A stretch of 64,000 nucleotides of DNA from Paenibacillus mendelii (GTDB lineage Bacteria; Bacillota; Bacilli; Paenibacillales; Paenibacillaceae). The position numbers and the translations under genes are program-made. Shown one piece after another: positions 44,320 through 51,889 of the stretch; positions within the stretch are counted from its first letter, which is position 1; each line of letters begins with the position of its first letter. The notes under the pieces are model-generated. The model ran no database searches, was not told the DNA's origin, and worked only from the letters and a program-made list of their open reading frames with translations. The DNA lies in the NCBI RefSeq assembly GCF_024498075.1, contig NZ_JANHOF010000009.1, forward strand, positions 1 through 64,000, in the 5' to 3' direction.

Positions 44320-45342
44320 ATGCGCATGCGTGGAGTGACCTATGACACGGGATTTCTAAGTGAAGGAACCAGCACACACCCCAACTTTGATACGGCGAGA
44401 GTGTATAGGGAGATGGAAATTATACGGCGCGACCTGCATTGCACTGCCGTACGCGTGACAGGCGGCGAGCCTGATCGCTTGGAGATCGCCGCGCAAGCGG
44501 CAGCGGCAGCGGGCCTCGAGGTGTGGTTCTCACCGTTCACAAACGATCTTGATCAAGAAGAGTTGCTTGCCTTGCTCGCGGACTGTGCCGCACGGGCCGA
44601 ACGTCTGCGGGTTACGGGGGCGGAGGTGATCATGGTCACGGGTGCCGAACTGATGCTCTTTACCCGCGGCTTCTTGCCCGGCGAGACTCTGCAAGAACGC
44701 ATCGCGGCTTTGTCCGAACAGACGGTTAGCCGTGCTGCGTTCGCGAAACTACCGACTCTGACCAACGACTTCCTAGCACGTGCTGTAGATGTCGTGCGAG
44801 CCCGATTCGGGGGTCGTGTTACGTACGCGGCCCTGCCTAGCGAACCTGTGAACTGGGAGCCTTTCGACTTCATCGCTGTCGACGCCTACAACTCTACTGA
44901 GATTGCGGATCTCTATGAGGATTCAATCAAGAAGCTGGCCAGCTCAAATAAGCCACTGGTGATCTCCGAGTTCGGATGCACGACCTTTAAGGGTGCATTC
45001 GATCTGGGAGCACGAGGAATGTTCATCGTCGAGTGGGACGGTGCGCGTGCCGTTCGACTGACAGGCAGCTTCGAGCGTGATGAGTCCGAGCAGAGCCAAT
45101 ATTTCAACGATAGCGTCGACGTGTTCGAAGATGCTGGAGTCGACACAGCATTCTGGTGTACCTTTGCTAGCCACAACCTGCCGTTCGACGAAGACCCCAA
45201 TCACGATTTTGATCGAGCGTCTTACGGGATCGTGCGGGTGCTGAAAGAAAGCCATGGATCGACTTACCCCGACATGCCATGGGAGCCGAAGGAAGTATTT
45301 TACACCATCGCAGCTCGATATGCAGCTGTAATGGAATCTTAG
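44320..45342 (+). CDS. TIM-barrel glycosidase-like protein (actinobacterial 'abortive infection' annotation group)
   Basis: A 340-aa cytoplasmic protein beginning RGVTYDTGF, with LHCTAVRVTGGEPDRLEIAAQAAAAAGLEVWFSPFTNDL, TLTNDFLARAVDVVRARFGGRVTYAALPSEPVNWEPFDFIAVDAYNS and LVISEFGCTTFKGA. These strands and acidic residues (VDAYN, ISEFG) follow the pattern of GH-A TIM barrels. Similar proteins are common in Actinobacteria and are often labelled 'abortive infection protein', a label with little experimental support that I recall only from annotation. It looks more GC-rich than its neighbours, a sign of transfer. ATG 44320 after AAGGAG. It lies 80 bases before a marR gene. Confidence 0.7.
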   Translation: MRMRGVTYDTGFLSEGTSTHPNFDTARVYREMEIIRRDLHCTAVRVTGGEPDRLEIAAQAAAAAGLEVWFSPFTNDLDQEELLALLADCAARAERLRVTGAEVIMVTGAELMLFTRGFLPGETLQERIAALSEQTVSRAAFAKLPTLTNDFLARAVDVVRARFGGRVTYAALPSEPVNWEPFDFIAVDAYNSTEIADLYEDSIKKLASSNKPLVISEFGCTTFKGAFDLGARGMFIVEWDGARAVRLTGSFERDESEQSQYFNDSVDVFEDAGVDTAFWCTFASHNLPFDEDPNHDFDRASYGIVRVLKESHGSTYPDMPWEPKEVFYTIAARYAAVMES

Positions 45343-45422
45343 CATAATAGCGTAATTGCATCTGGAACCGATCTACAAAATGATGCAGTTTCCAATGAAT
45401 TCGTATTCGAGGAGTGAATGGA

Positions 45423-45920
45423 TTGTCGGATGAGCAGAAGAAAATTGCTAAGCAGTTAATGGAATCGTACTTCCAATCGCAAGTTAGTGGAAATATGGTG
45501 CAGAATCGCTCGATATACAATCAAAAGCCAGGCGAGATAATGGTTCTCTATTTCATCAGCATGAATGCCAAGGATGACAGTCCGGGATTGATGGTTTCGG
45601 AAATAAGCGGAAAACTGAATGTCACTTCTCCAACGGTAACGCAGCATATCAACAGTCTGGAAGCACAGGAGCTTGTCGAGCGTCATGCCGATCCTGCCGA
45701 TCGGCGAGTTGTCAGAATCCAGCTTTCGGATAAAGGTAAAAAGTATATACAACGCATTAATGAGGCCCGCCTCAATATGTTCGTTGATCTCGTTAAGCAT
45801 CTAGGGGAGGAAGAAAGCCTGCTCTTTGCCGAGATGATGAGTAAAGCTTCGGATTATATGCTCAAACAACAGGAATTTTATATCCGGAGTTTCTTCGTGG
45901 GTGAGAATGATGAGAAGTGA
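45423..45920 (+). CDS. MarR-family transcriptional regulator
   Basis: A 165-aa winged-helix regulator: LMVSEISGKLNVTSPTVTQHINSLEAQELVERHADPADRRVVRIQLSDKGKKYI contains the recognition helix and the D.RDRR-type wing of MarR proteins. TTG start 45423, eight bases after GAGG. It may control the gene before it (44320) or the broken SDR gene after it. The SDR start lies 64 bases downstream of its stop. Confidence 0.92.
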   Translation: MSDEQKKIAKQLMESYFQSQVSGNMVQNRSIYNQKPGEIMVLYFISMNAKDDSPGLMVSEISGKLNVTSPTVTQHINSLEAQELVERHADPADRRVVRIQLSDKGKKYIQRINEARLNMFVDLVKHLGEEESLLFAEMMSKASDYMLKQQEFYIRSFFVGENDEK

Positions 45921-45984
45921 GTAAGCGACTAACTCTATTTCTTGGAAGGCAAGAATAGGCTTGCTGGGAAGGGAGGATTTTATT

Positions 45985-46065
45985 ATGAAGTATACGGTTA
46001 TTACGGGAGCCAGTTCGGGGACTGGGTATGAAGCGGCTCTTGCTTTTGCGGCTCGTGGAAAAAAT
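45985..46065 (+). pseudogene. Truncated short-chain dehydrogenase (5' fragment)
   Basis: The first ~27 codons read KYTVITGASSGTGYEAALAFAARGKN, a clear SDR Rossmann N-terminus (family usually TGASSGIG). After this the frame continues with unrelated residues and stops by 46170. The ribosome site GGGAGGA is intact. The rest of the gene is gone, with an inverted repeat and a sulfurtransferase remnant following. Confidence 0.8.
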
Positions 46066-46113
46066 GCACATGAGCGTTGGCATATTCTCCGAGGCATTCC
46101 CGCCGCGTTGCTC

Positions 46114-46160
46114 CGAACCCCTACTTTTCAACGTTGGAACATTCCAATAATAGGGGTTCG
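46114..46160. repeat. Inverted repeat after the SDR fragment
   Basis: CGAACCCCTA (46114-46123) and TAGGGGTTCG (46151-46160), perfect 10-bp arms, with TTGGAAcaTTCCAA nested between. It may be a terminator relic or the scar of a small mobile element. Confidence 0.6.
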
Positions 46161-46172
46161 TGGGAGATAAAA

Positions 46173-46204
46173 AGCGGAGCGATTGGATTAGCTATGAGGA
46201 GAAG
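46173..46204 (+). pseudogene. Second 3' remnant of the sulfurtransferase gene
   Basis: GGAGCGATTGGATTAG.TATGAGGAGAA matches the functional gene at 39449-39473 with one substitution, encoding SDWISYEE. It is cut off after GAGGAGAA. It overlaps the 3' end of the convergent metallophosphoesterase gene. Confidence 0.75.
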
Positions 46205-47309
46205 GCGAATTGGAGAAACGGACATGAATGGAGACAACTTCTGACCGCGACCCAATCCGGATCGGCGGGCCCCAGAAGCCGTAGCCGGAAGATACGATTG
46301 AATGCAGCTGCCCTTTCTGCAAGTGGCCCAAATCATTCTCAAACAACCTAGCGGTTATTAGATTGCCGGGTGCGATCTGTCCATGATGCGTATGGCCGGA
46401 TACCACCAAATCAATACCTTGCTCCTCCGCAATATCCAAGTCTACCGGTTGATGCTCCAGCATAAATACCGGCCCCGAGCGATCGATATTTTCTGTTAAA
46501 TGAGCCAGTTCCGCTCTATTCGTATCACTGTAATCCTTCCGCCCGACCAGCGTCAACCAGCCTCCAATCTCAATCGTCTCGTCATAAAGCACCTGGATCC
46601 CGCTCTCCTCAATAAGCCCGATCAGTTCCTCCGTTTCACCTTTGAACCGATCATGATTACCCAGAGAGGCGAAGACGCCAAGAGGCGCTTCAATCCCTGA
46701 TAAAATATCGCCGATCCCCTTGTCTTTATAAGGCACAATATCGTCATCTACAATATCGCCAGGTAACAATACGATGTCCGGTTCCAACGCGTTTATTTCC
46801 TTAACCATCCGTTCCGCATGCCCTTTTCCCGATAAATAGCCAAAATGCATATCGGACGCCATCACGATATGAAGCTCACCGTTCACTGGGCCTTCCTTGT
46901 CGATATGTATGTCATAGGATCGCACTGTCGGACTAAAAGCATTGAAGCTTCCATAACCGAGCAGAACGACTAGCAGGATCAATGTGATGATTCCCGACCA
47001 CTTCTGTACGGAATGGCGCGGCAGCTGTGTCAGCTTCGTTAACCAGACCGTAAGGTGGACGAGCGGCAGCAGCATGACCAATAAGCTGAATAGGGCTATC
47101 CAATAGCTGCCGATGACGCTTAAAATGGTTGACCCCGCGACAACTCTGGAGAGAATGAGAGAGCTTGCCAGAAAGACGAGCGCAATGATATAGAATAGCC
47201 GGAACCTGCGCGATACCGCCGGCTTTATCCATGTCCAGCCGCTCCATCCGATGTAGAATACGATTAAGGCGTACAGAACGATAAATACGAGCCCGATGAC
47301 GATAAACAT
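46188..47309 (-). CDS. Membrane-anchored metallophosphoesterase (YkuE/YaeI-like)
   Basis: A 373-aa protein with four to five N-terminal membrane helices (~1-140) and a calcineurin-like phosphoesterase domain with the metal-binding motifs ASDMHFG (DxH), LLPGDIVDD (GDxxD), SLGNHDRF (GNHD), and SGHTHHGQ (GHxH). Probably acts on a lipid pyrophosphate or similar substrate at the membrane, as inferred for relatives. ATG 47309 after AAGGGGG. The last ~8 residues (NSPSPHS) are encoded by the sulfurtransferase remnant, so the natural 3' end was likely replaced. Confidence 0.88.
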   Translation of the reverse strand: MFIVIGLVFIVLYALIVFYIGWSGWTWIKPAVSRRFRLFYIIALVFLASSLILSRVVAGSTILSVIGSYWIALFSLLVMLLPLVHLTVWLTKLTQLPRHSVQKWSGIITLILLVVLLGYGSFNAFSPTVRSYDIHIDKEGPVNGELHIVMASDMHFGYLSGKGHAERMVKEINALEPDIVLLPGDIVDDDIVPYKDKGIGDILSGIEAPLGVFASLGNHDRFKGETEELIGLIEESGIQVLYDETIEIGGWLTLVGRKDYSDTNRAELAHLTENIDRSGPVFMLEHQPVDLDIAEEQGIDLVVSGHTHHGQIAPGNLITARLFENDLGHLQKGQLHSIVSSGYGFWGPPIRIGSRSEVVSIHVRFSNSPSPHS

Positions 47310-47534
47310 GTTGTCCCCCTTTATAATACTGCCTTCTATTATTTCTCGGATTCCAATTATTACGTACGAACTCCATAATTGGTGCCACGATGTGAAGCAG
47401 GAGGGAGGGGCGATGTTTTTGAACAGGAGTGGGTAAAGGAGCCTGAACTCGGGAAATCTGGGTTATGAGGATTTGTGGAGGGATTAGAGCGCTAATCCGG
47501 ATAATCCGGTGGGACAGGAGAAGCATAAGCGTAG

Positions 47535-47610
47535 GGAGGCCGCGTCCGACGCGGTTTGGGGCTGTGACAGATTGCCGAGGGGCAGGCTGTTGCAGCCCTC
47601 TTTAGGTTTC
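47535..47610 (+). repeat. Dispersed structured repeat, copy 3
   Basis: GAGGCCGCGTCCGACGCGG, then GGGGCTGTGACAG ... CTGTTGCAGCCCTCTTTAGG. It lacks the CAGCTTGCA part shared by copies 1 and 2. It lies in the intergenic space (47310-47629) between metallophosphoesterase and VOC genes, where I see no other feature. Confidence 0.8.
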
Positions 47611-47629
47611 TTTGCTAATATGTGCTGTG

Positions 47630-48070
47630 CTATCGGGCTAACTTCGCTCCCCAGCTCTCGGGATCAACATCTCGAATATGTTTTGCGAACATCCAGATAT
47701 GGCCTTCTAAATCCTGTGCCGAATATTGACGTTCGCTATATTCCGTGTCGAATAACTCTTCGACAATTTGGGCGCCTGAAGATTTCGCATGGCGATAATG
47801 TTCGTCAATATCTTCCACGAATACCATAAGAGATTGCGTGGCAGCACCGAGCTTGACTGGGCTCGTCAGCGTTCGACCCGAATTTTTCAGCATGATCCAG
47901 GCATCACCGTGATGCATCATGACGCCATGGAGCTGCCCGCCCGAGAGCTCGAAGCGAAAATGCTCCACGAAACCGAACGTATCGATTAACCAGGTGAGCG
48001 CTTCGGACATGTTCTCATAATAGATATGCGGAAGAATGTAATCGGCAGGTACGGAGCGGTTCTTCTTCAT
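47630..48070 (-). CDS. VOC/glyoxalase-superfamily protein
   Basis: A 146-aa protein of the vicinal oxygen chelate fold: ILPHIYYENMSEALTWLIDTFGFVEHFRFEL in the first beta-alpha-beta half, VMMHHGDAWIMLKNSG, and SLMVFVEDIDEHYRHAKSSGAQIVEELFDTEYSERQYSAQDLEGHIWMF in the second. Likely ligand-binding or resistance-type dioxygenase; substrate unknown. ATG 48070 after GAGGAGG. Confidence 0.88.
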   Translation of the reverse strand: MKKNRSVPADYILPHIYYENMSEALTWLIDTFGFVEHFRFELSGGQLHGVMMHHGDAWIMLKNSGRTLTSPVKLGAATQSLMVFVEDIDEHYRHAKSSGAQIVEELFDTEYSERQYSAQDLEGHIWMFAKHIRDVDPESWGAKLAR

Positions 48071-48110
48071 GGAGTGCCTCCTCAACAACCTTATTTACTA
48101 ATCATGACTT

Positions 48111-48389
48111 CACTTGTAAGGTGTAATTTCCCCGGTTAATCGCTTTCATTTTATCATAATAGAGCTGTATTTAAAAAAGGAATCGGACAGCCGGAGTAAT
48201 AGGGTTTCCCTCAAGAATATTCCGTAGGGTAGGGGAGAGGAAGAAACAAATGAGGTCTGGCAATAAGGAGTAATAACAGAAACATTAATTCAATAAATCT
48301 ACCTAAATTTCTAAATAATGTATTTAATATCACCGGCAGGCCGATAACCCACCTCCTTCGAGTGGTTACCGGCCTTATCATTCACATTG
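48111..48389. other. Intergenic region with a hairpin
   Basis: No gene is supported. A GGCCGATAACCCAC / GTGGTTACCGGCC stem (48331-48374) downstream of the GH43-like gene is its probable terminator on the minus strand, though the T tract is poor. Confidence 0.5.
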
Positions 48390-49391
48390 TTATTTTTTAT
48401 CCGGTATAGCGATCGGTAAATCAAGCCAGGCAACGCCGATATCGCGGAAAAAATGATCGAAGCCGTCGCCTTCCACGCCATCGTAATAAACGGCTAGTTT
48501 ATTGCCTTTGCGGAATACGCTAGGTGCGCCAATAACGGACTTGGACCACGTACACATGCTGCCGTCAAACACGAGGGCTTTGTTGTCGACATCCCATTGC
48601 TGAATATCCTTCGTCCAATATACCCAGATCGCGTCCGTGTATTCCTTGATTTCGTTGATCCCTACGTGATTGGTGAACAAGAACCATGTACCGGTTTCTT
48701 CCTCGTAGAATACCGTGCTGTTCTCGATCTGTTCCTCAAGAGGGAATAAAGGTTCGGGGTCTACCGTCCATTCTTTGTCCAAATCCTTCGTGCGGGCAAT
48801 GCCCAGCGTGCGTTTCGTAATGTTATTAGAATCTAGCACCGATGCGCTGAAAAATTGCAAATACTCGTCGCCGTCTTTAACAATTGCTCCCGAGCTTGCG
48901 GTGGTGCTGTAGTACGTATTTTCCTTCATCCGGAACGGAACGATATCCTGTTTGATCCAAGGGCCGTAAGGAGAATCGGACTTGGCCTTCATCGTCACAT
49001 AGGGGAAATCCGGGATATCATATGGGTGCTCGCGATGGTAATCGGAGCCGATATAGAACATATGCCAGACGCCGTCCTCGAGGTAGGTTACACCATATAC
49101 CGCGCAGCTGGAATCGTCTTCGCCTTCTTGGCCCAGCTCCAGAATGACACCCTTTTTATCCCAATTTATTAAATCTTTACTCGTTGCAAGATAGTTTCTC
49201 CAGCCGGTCTTGTCGTCAGATGCGTCGTAATGCATGAAATAAGTGCCGTCACACTCAAAAACAAGGGGCTCCCTAATCCCGTAACCATCAAGTTCCTCAC
49301 TGCCTCGTTTTAATACGATGCCTTGATCCACTGCGGGTATTGTTAGCTGTGCTTCCGGTCTGCCATCCATATATTTATTGCTCAAATTCAT
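48390..49391 (-). CDS. GH43/GH32-type five-bladed beta-propeller glycosidase-like protein
   Basis: A 333-aa protein with repeated blades: YGIREPLVFECDGTYFMHYDASDD (first acidic strand), YVTMKAKSDSPYGPW, TTASSGAIVKDGDEYLQFFSAS, TRTLGIARTKDL-like and TVFYEEETGTWFLFTNHVG. The pattern fits beta-xylosidase/levanase-type propellers. Intracellular (no signal). ATG 49391 (MNLSNKYMDG) after GGGAAGGCG. It is divergent from the FCD regulator and ABC operon, so it probably acts on the imported sugar. Confidence 0.82.
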   Translation of the reverse strand: MNLSNKYMDGRPEAQLTIPAVDQGIVLKRGSEELDGYGIREPLVFECDGTYFMHYDASDDKTGWRNYLATSKDLINWDKKGVILELGQEGEDDSSCAVYGVTYLEDGVWHMFYIGSDYHREHPYDIPDFPYVTMKAKSDSPYGPWIKQDIVPFRMKENTYYSTTASSGAIVKDGDEYLQFFSASVLDSNNITKRTLGIARTKDLDKEWTVDPEPLFPLEEQIENSTVFYEEETGTWFLFTNHVGINEIKEYTDAIWVYWTKDIQQWDVDNKALVFDGSMCTWSKSVIGAPSVFRKGNKLAVYYDGVEGDGFDHFFRDIGVAWLDLPIAIPDKK

Positions 49392-49547
49392 CACGCCTTC
49401 CCTCGTTTGTTGAGTGTCACTGCATGGCATGTGACGCAATGGGTCTCATAATAACGGTTACATTCGAAACTTTCAAGACCATATTTTTCAGATCATCGTC
49501 AAGCGCTGTCTCCTTAGGAAGCTCGAGGGACGTATGACAAATTTTGT

Positions 49548-49576
49548 TTGACAGCGGTTTCAGGAGGTTGTACAAT
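49548..49576 (+). promoter_or_regulatory. Promoter of the FCD regulator
   Basis: TTGACA, 17-base spacer, TACAAT. Near-consensus, 50 bases before ATG 49626. Confidence 0.8.
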
Positions 49577-49582
49577 TCGATT

Positions 49583-49598
49583 AATTGGTCAGACAACT
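49583..49598 (+). promoter_or_regulatory. FCD/FadR-type operator 1
   Basis: AATTGGTCAGACAACT contains TGGTCAGACAA, a perfect match to the FadR-subfamily consensus TNGTNNNACNA. It sits about +1 to +20 of the regulator's own promoter, so the gene is likely autoregulated. Confidence 0.75.
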
Positions 49599-49625
49599 TA
49601 CTGGTTATGAACTGGAGAGATGAGC

Positions 49626-50330
49626 ATGTTGAAGTCGTTAAAGAGACAGAAGCTGCACGAATCCATTACGGAGGAAGTGCTCAAATTCATAGAGCAGAAG
49701 GGATACAGCCAAGGAGACCGGCTGCCTACGGAGCGATTCTTTTGTGAACAGTTTCAGATCAGCCGTCCTTCATTCCGGGAAGCGATGAAGAAGCTGGAGA
49801 GCTACGGCGTCATTGAAATTAAACCGGGCAGCGGGATGTACTTACGTGCGGAGAAAACGATATTGGCGGAAATGACGAACTTCACGCTGAAGGTTGCGAT
49901 GGAGAAGAAAGCTATATTCGAACTGATTGACATGCGTGAAATGATGGAGAAGCATGCGATCGAACAAATCATAAAGAATAAGCAAACCTTTTATCTGGAT
50001 AAGCTTGGGGAGATCGTGGATGAATACGACCGCATCATAAGCAAAGGCGGCATTCCCCGCAAAGAGGATTACCTGTTCCACCTTACGCTGTATGAAGGAT
50101 CCGACAATGGCTTGATGCTCACCTTGTTTCAATCGATCAAGGAAATGGACTCCTTATGGGCGGATCGCGTCATTGACGGATTGGATGTACATGTGTTTGG
50201 CAGAGAGACCGAGCCGCTGCACCGTCTCATCTATGAAGCAATGAAAAGCGGCGATACGAAGAAGGCTAAGAAGCTGATCAGCACGCACTTTGATATTATG
50301 CGCGACGACCTTAAGAAAATCGGGGGATAG
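49626..50330 (+). CDS. GntR-family (FadR/FCD-type) transcriptional regulator
   Basis: A 234-aa regulator. N-terminal winged helix (SITEEVLKFIEQKGYSQGDRLPTERFFCEQFQISRPSFREAMKKLESYGVIEIKPGSGMYL) and C-terminal all-helical FCD domain (ELIDMREMMEKHAIEQI, DYLFHLTLYEGSDNGLMLTLFQSI, HRLIYEAMKSGDTKKAKKLISTHF) with the D and H residues that bind metal and carboxylic acid effectors. ATG 49626 chosen (GGAG at -9); ATG 49620 is too close to the site. Identical operators at 49583 and 50347 make it the regulator of itself and the ABC operon. Confidence 0.92.
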   Translation: MLKSLKRQKLHESITEEVLKFIEQKGYSQGDRLPTERFFCEQFQISRPSFREAMKKLESYGVIEIKPGSGMYLRAEKTILAEMTNFTLKVAMEKKAIFELIDMREMMEKHAIEQIIKNKQTFYLDKLGEIVDEYDRIISKGGIPRKEDYLFHLTLYEGSDNGLMLTLFQSIKEMDSLWADRVIDGLDVHVFGRETEPLHRLIYEAMKSGDTKKAKKLISTHFDIMRDDLKKIGG

Positions 50331-50346
50331 CTTCTCTCCAATTCCA

Positions 50347-50362
50347 AATTGGTCAGACAACT
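50347..50362 (+). promoter_or_regulatory. FCD/FadR-type operator 2 (ABC operon)
   Basis: AATTGGTCAGACAACT, identical for all 16 bases to operator 1, lies between the regulator stop and the binding-protein gene. No clear -35/-10 pair was found next to it. Confidence 0.72.
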
Positions 50363-50454
50363 ATCCACAAAGTCCGGTTTTTGAGGAGGTGAGTGAAATA
50401 ATGCCCAGCTGCTAGCCCAATGTATGGACCACAACTTATAAGGGGGATTACCGC

Positions 50455-51810
50455 ATGTTGAAGAAAATTACAATGGGGATACTTGCCAGCCTAATGCTAG
50501 TGATCAGCGCTTGTTCATCATCCAATTCCAATGGAGAAGACAAGGGCAGCAATAATGAAAAGGTGGAGATCAGTTTTCTTGACGTTACACCATCTCCGGA
50601 CCGGACCAAATACTTCAATGAAATCATAGCCGCATTCGAACAGGAGAACCCGGATATTAAAGTAAAGCTGGAGACGGTTCCTTGGGATCAGGCCTTTAAT
50701 AAGCTGACGATGCAGGGAGCGAGCAAAACGCTGCCCGATGTCATGAACATGTATCCGGCTTGGTTGAATACCTTCGTTCCGGCAGGTTATTTGGAACCGC
50801 TTACCGCTAATTATGACGCATGGCCCGATAAGGCGAAATTGACGAGCTTCGTATCCAATATCACGATGGATGAGCAGCAGCGTAAATTGTACAAGGACAT
50901 CTACTATATGCCGGATGCTCTGATGTCAGGCGCTTTGTTCGTCCGCAAGGATTGGTTCGAAGAAGCCAAGCTGCCGCTTCCGAAGACATGGGAAGAGATC
51001 TTCGCAGCTTCAGAGAAGCTGACCGATCCATCCAAGAACCGGTATGGATGGGCTTACCGCGGCGCGCGTGCAGGATTTGACCAAATCCTGGCTTATATTA
51101 CGTCCGTTACGGGCGGAGAGACGTATGAGAAGGATGGCAAATCCGTGTTGTACAGACCGGAAGCGCTGGAAGCTTTCGTTAAATTCACGGATATCTATAA
51201 AAAAGGCTGGGCCCCGAAGGATTCCATCAACTGGGGTTATCAGGAGATGGTGCAAGGCTTTACATCCGGCGTCACCGGTATTCTGAACCAAACGACGGAA
51301 GTTATTGCCGCAGCCAAGTCTTCTATGGCTGATGATAGCTGGACTGTCATCCCTTGGCCGAAAGGCGCAGACGGCAAGAGATACATCGGCGCAGGAGCAA
51401 GCTGGGGCTACAGCGTCTCGGCCGAATCCGAGCATAAGGAAGCTTCATGGAAGTTTATCGCGTTTCTGTCCACACCAGAGAATAACCTGAAGTACGCAAA
51501 TGCCATGACGATGATTCCGATCTTCAAGAGCGAAGGCGGAGCAGCCGTAGATGGTCCGATGCAGGGCTTTATCGACACCTTGGATGATCCGGACAGCTAT
51601 CTGGTTGCCAATCTTGGTAACTTCCCGGAGCTTGGTGAATTCCGTGAAGGCTTCATGGATGCCGAAGTACAGAAGTACTTGCTCAACAAACAGACAGCAG
51701 AACAAACTCTGAAGAACTTGGGCGACTTCCTCACGAATGCCCAGCAGAAATATATGAAAGATAACCCGGATGCAGGGGTACCGCAAGTGACGAAGCCGCA
51801 AATGAGATAA
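50455..51810 (+). CDS. Extracellular solute-binding lipoprotein (family 1)
   Basis: A 451-aa lipoprotein with lipobox VISACSSS, then KVEISFLDVTPSPDRTKYFNEIIAAFEQENPDIKVKLETVPWDQAFNKL, the standard start of CUT1-type sugar-binding proteins. Later GASWGYSVSAESEHKEASWKFIAFLSTPENNLKYA matches the family hinge region. First gene of an importer operon under the FCD operator. ATG 50455 after AAGGGGG. Confidence 0.92.
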   Translation: MLKKITMGILASLMLVISACSSSNSNGEDKGSNNEKVEISFLDVTPSPDRTKYFNEIIAAFEQENPDIKVKLETVPWDQAFNKLTMQGASKTLPDVMNMYPAWLNTFVPAGYLEPLTANYDAWPDKAKLTSFVSNITMDEQQRKLYKDIYYMPDALMSGALFVRKDWFEEAKLPLPKTWEEIFAASEKLTDPSKNRYGWAYRGARAGFDQILAYITSVTGGETYEKDGKSVLYRPEALEAFVKFTDIYKKGWAPKDSINWGYQEMVQGFTSGVTGILNQTTEVIAAAKSSMADDSWTVIPWPKGADGKRYIGAGASWGYSVSAESEHKEASWKFIAFLSTPENNLKYANAMTMIPIFKSEGGAAVDGPMQGFIDTLDDPDSYLVANLGNFPELGEFREGFMDAEVQKYLLNKQTAEQTLKNLGDFLTNAQQKYMKDNPDAGVPQVTKPQMR

Positions 51811-51829
51811 TAGCCGGACCAGCCAAGGA

Positions 51830-51853
51830 GCAGGGAAAAGAGATTTTCCCTGC
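51830..51853 (+). promoter_or_regulatory. Intercistronic hairpin after the binding protein
   Basis: GCAGGGAAAA / TTTTCCCTGC, perfect 10-bp stem with a 4-base loop and no T run downstream. Probably stabilises the binding-protein mRNA, as proposed for the stems at 16106. Confidence 0.6.
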
Positions 51854-51889
51854 TGCTTACATTCATCTCCGGCAAGGAGGACCCCTCGA

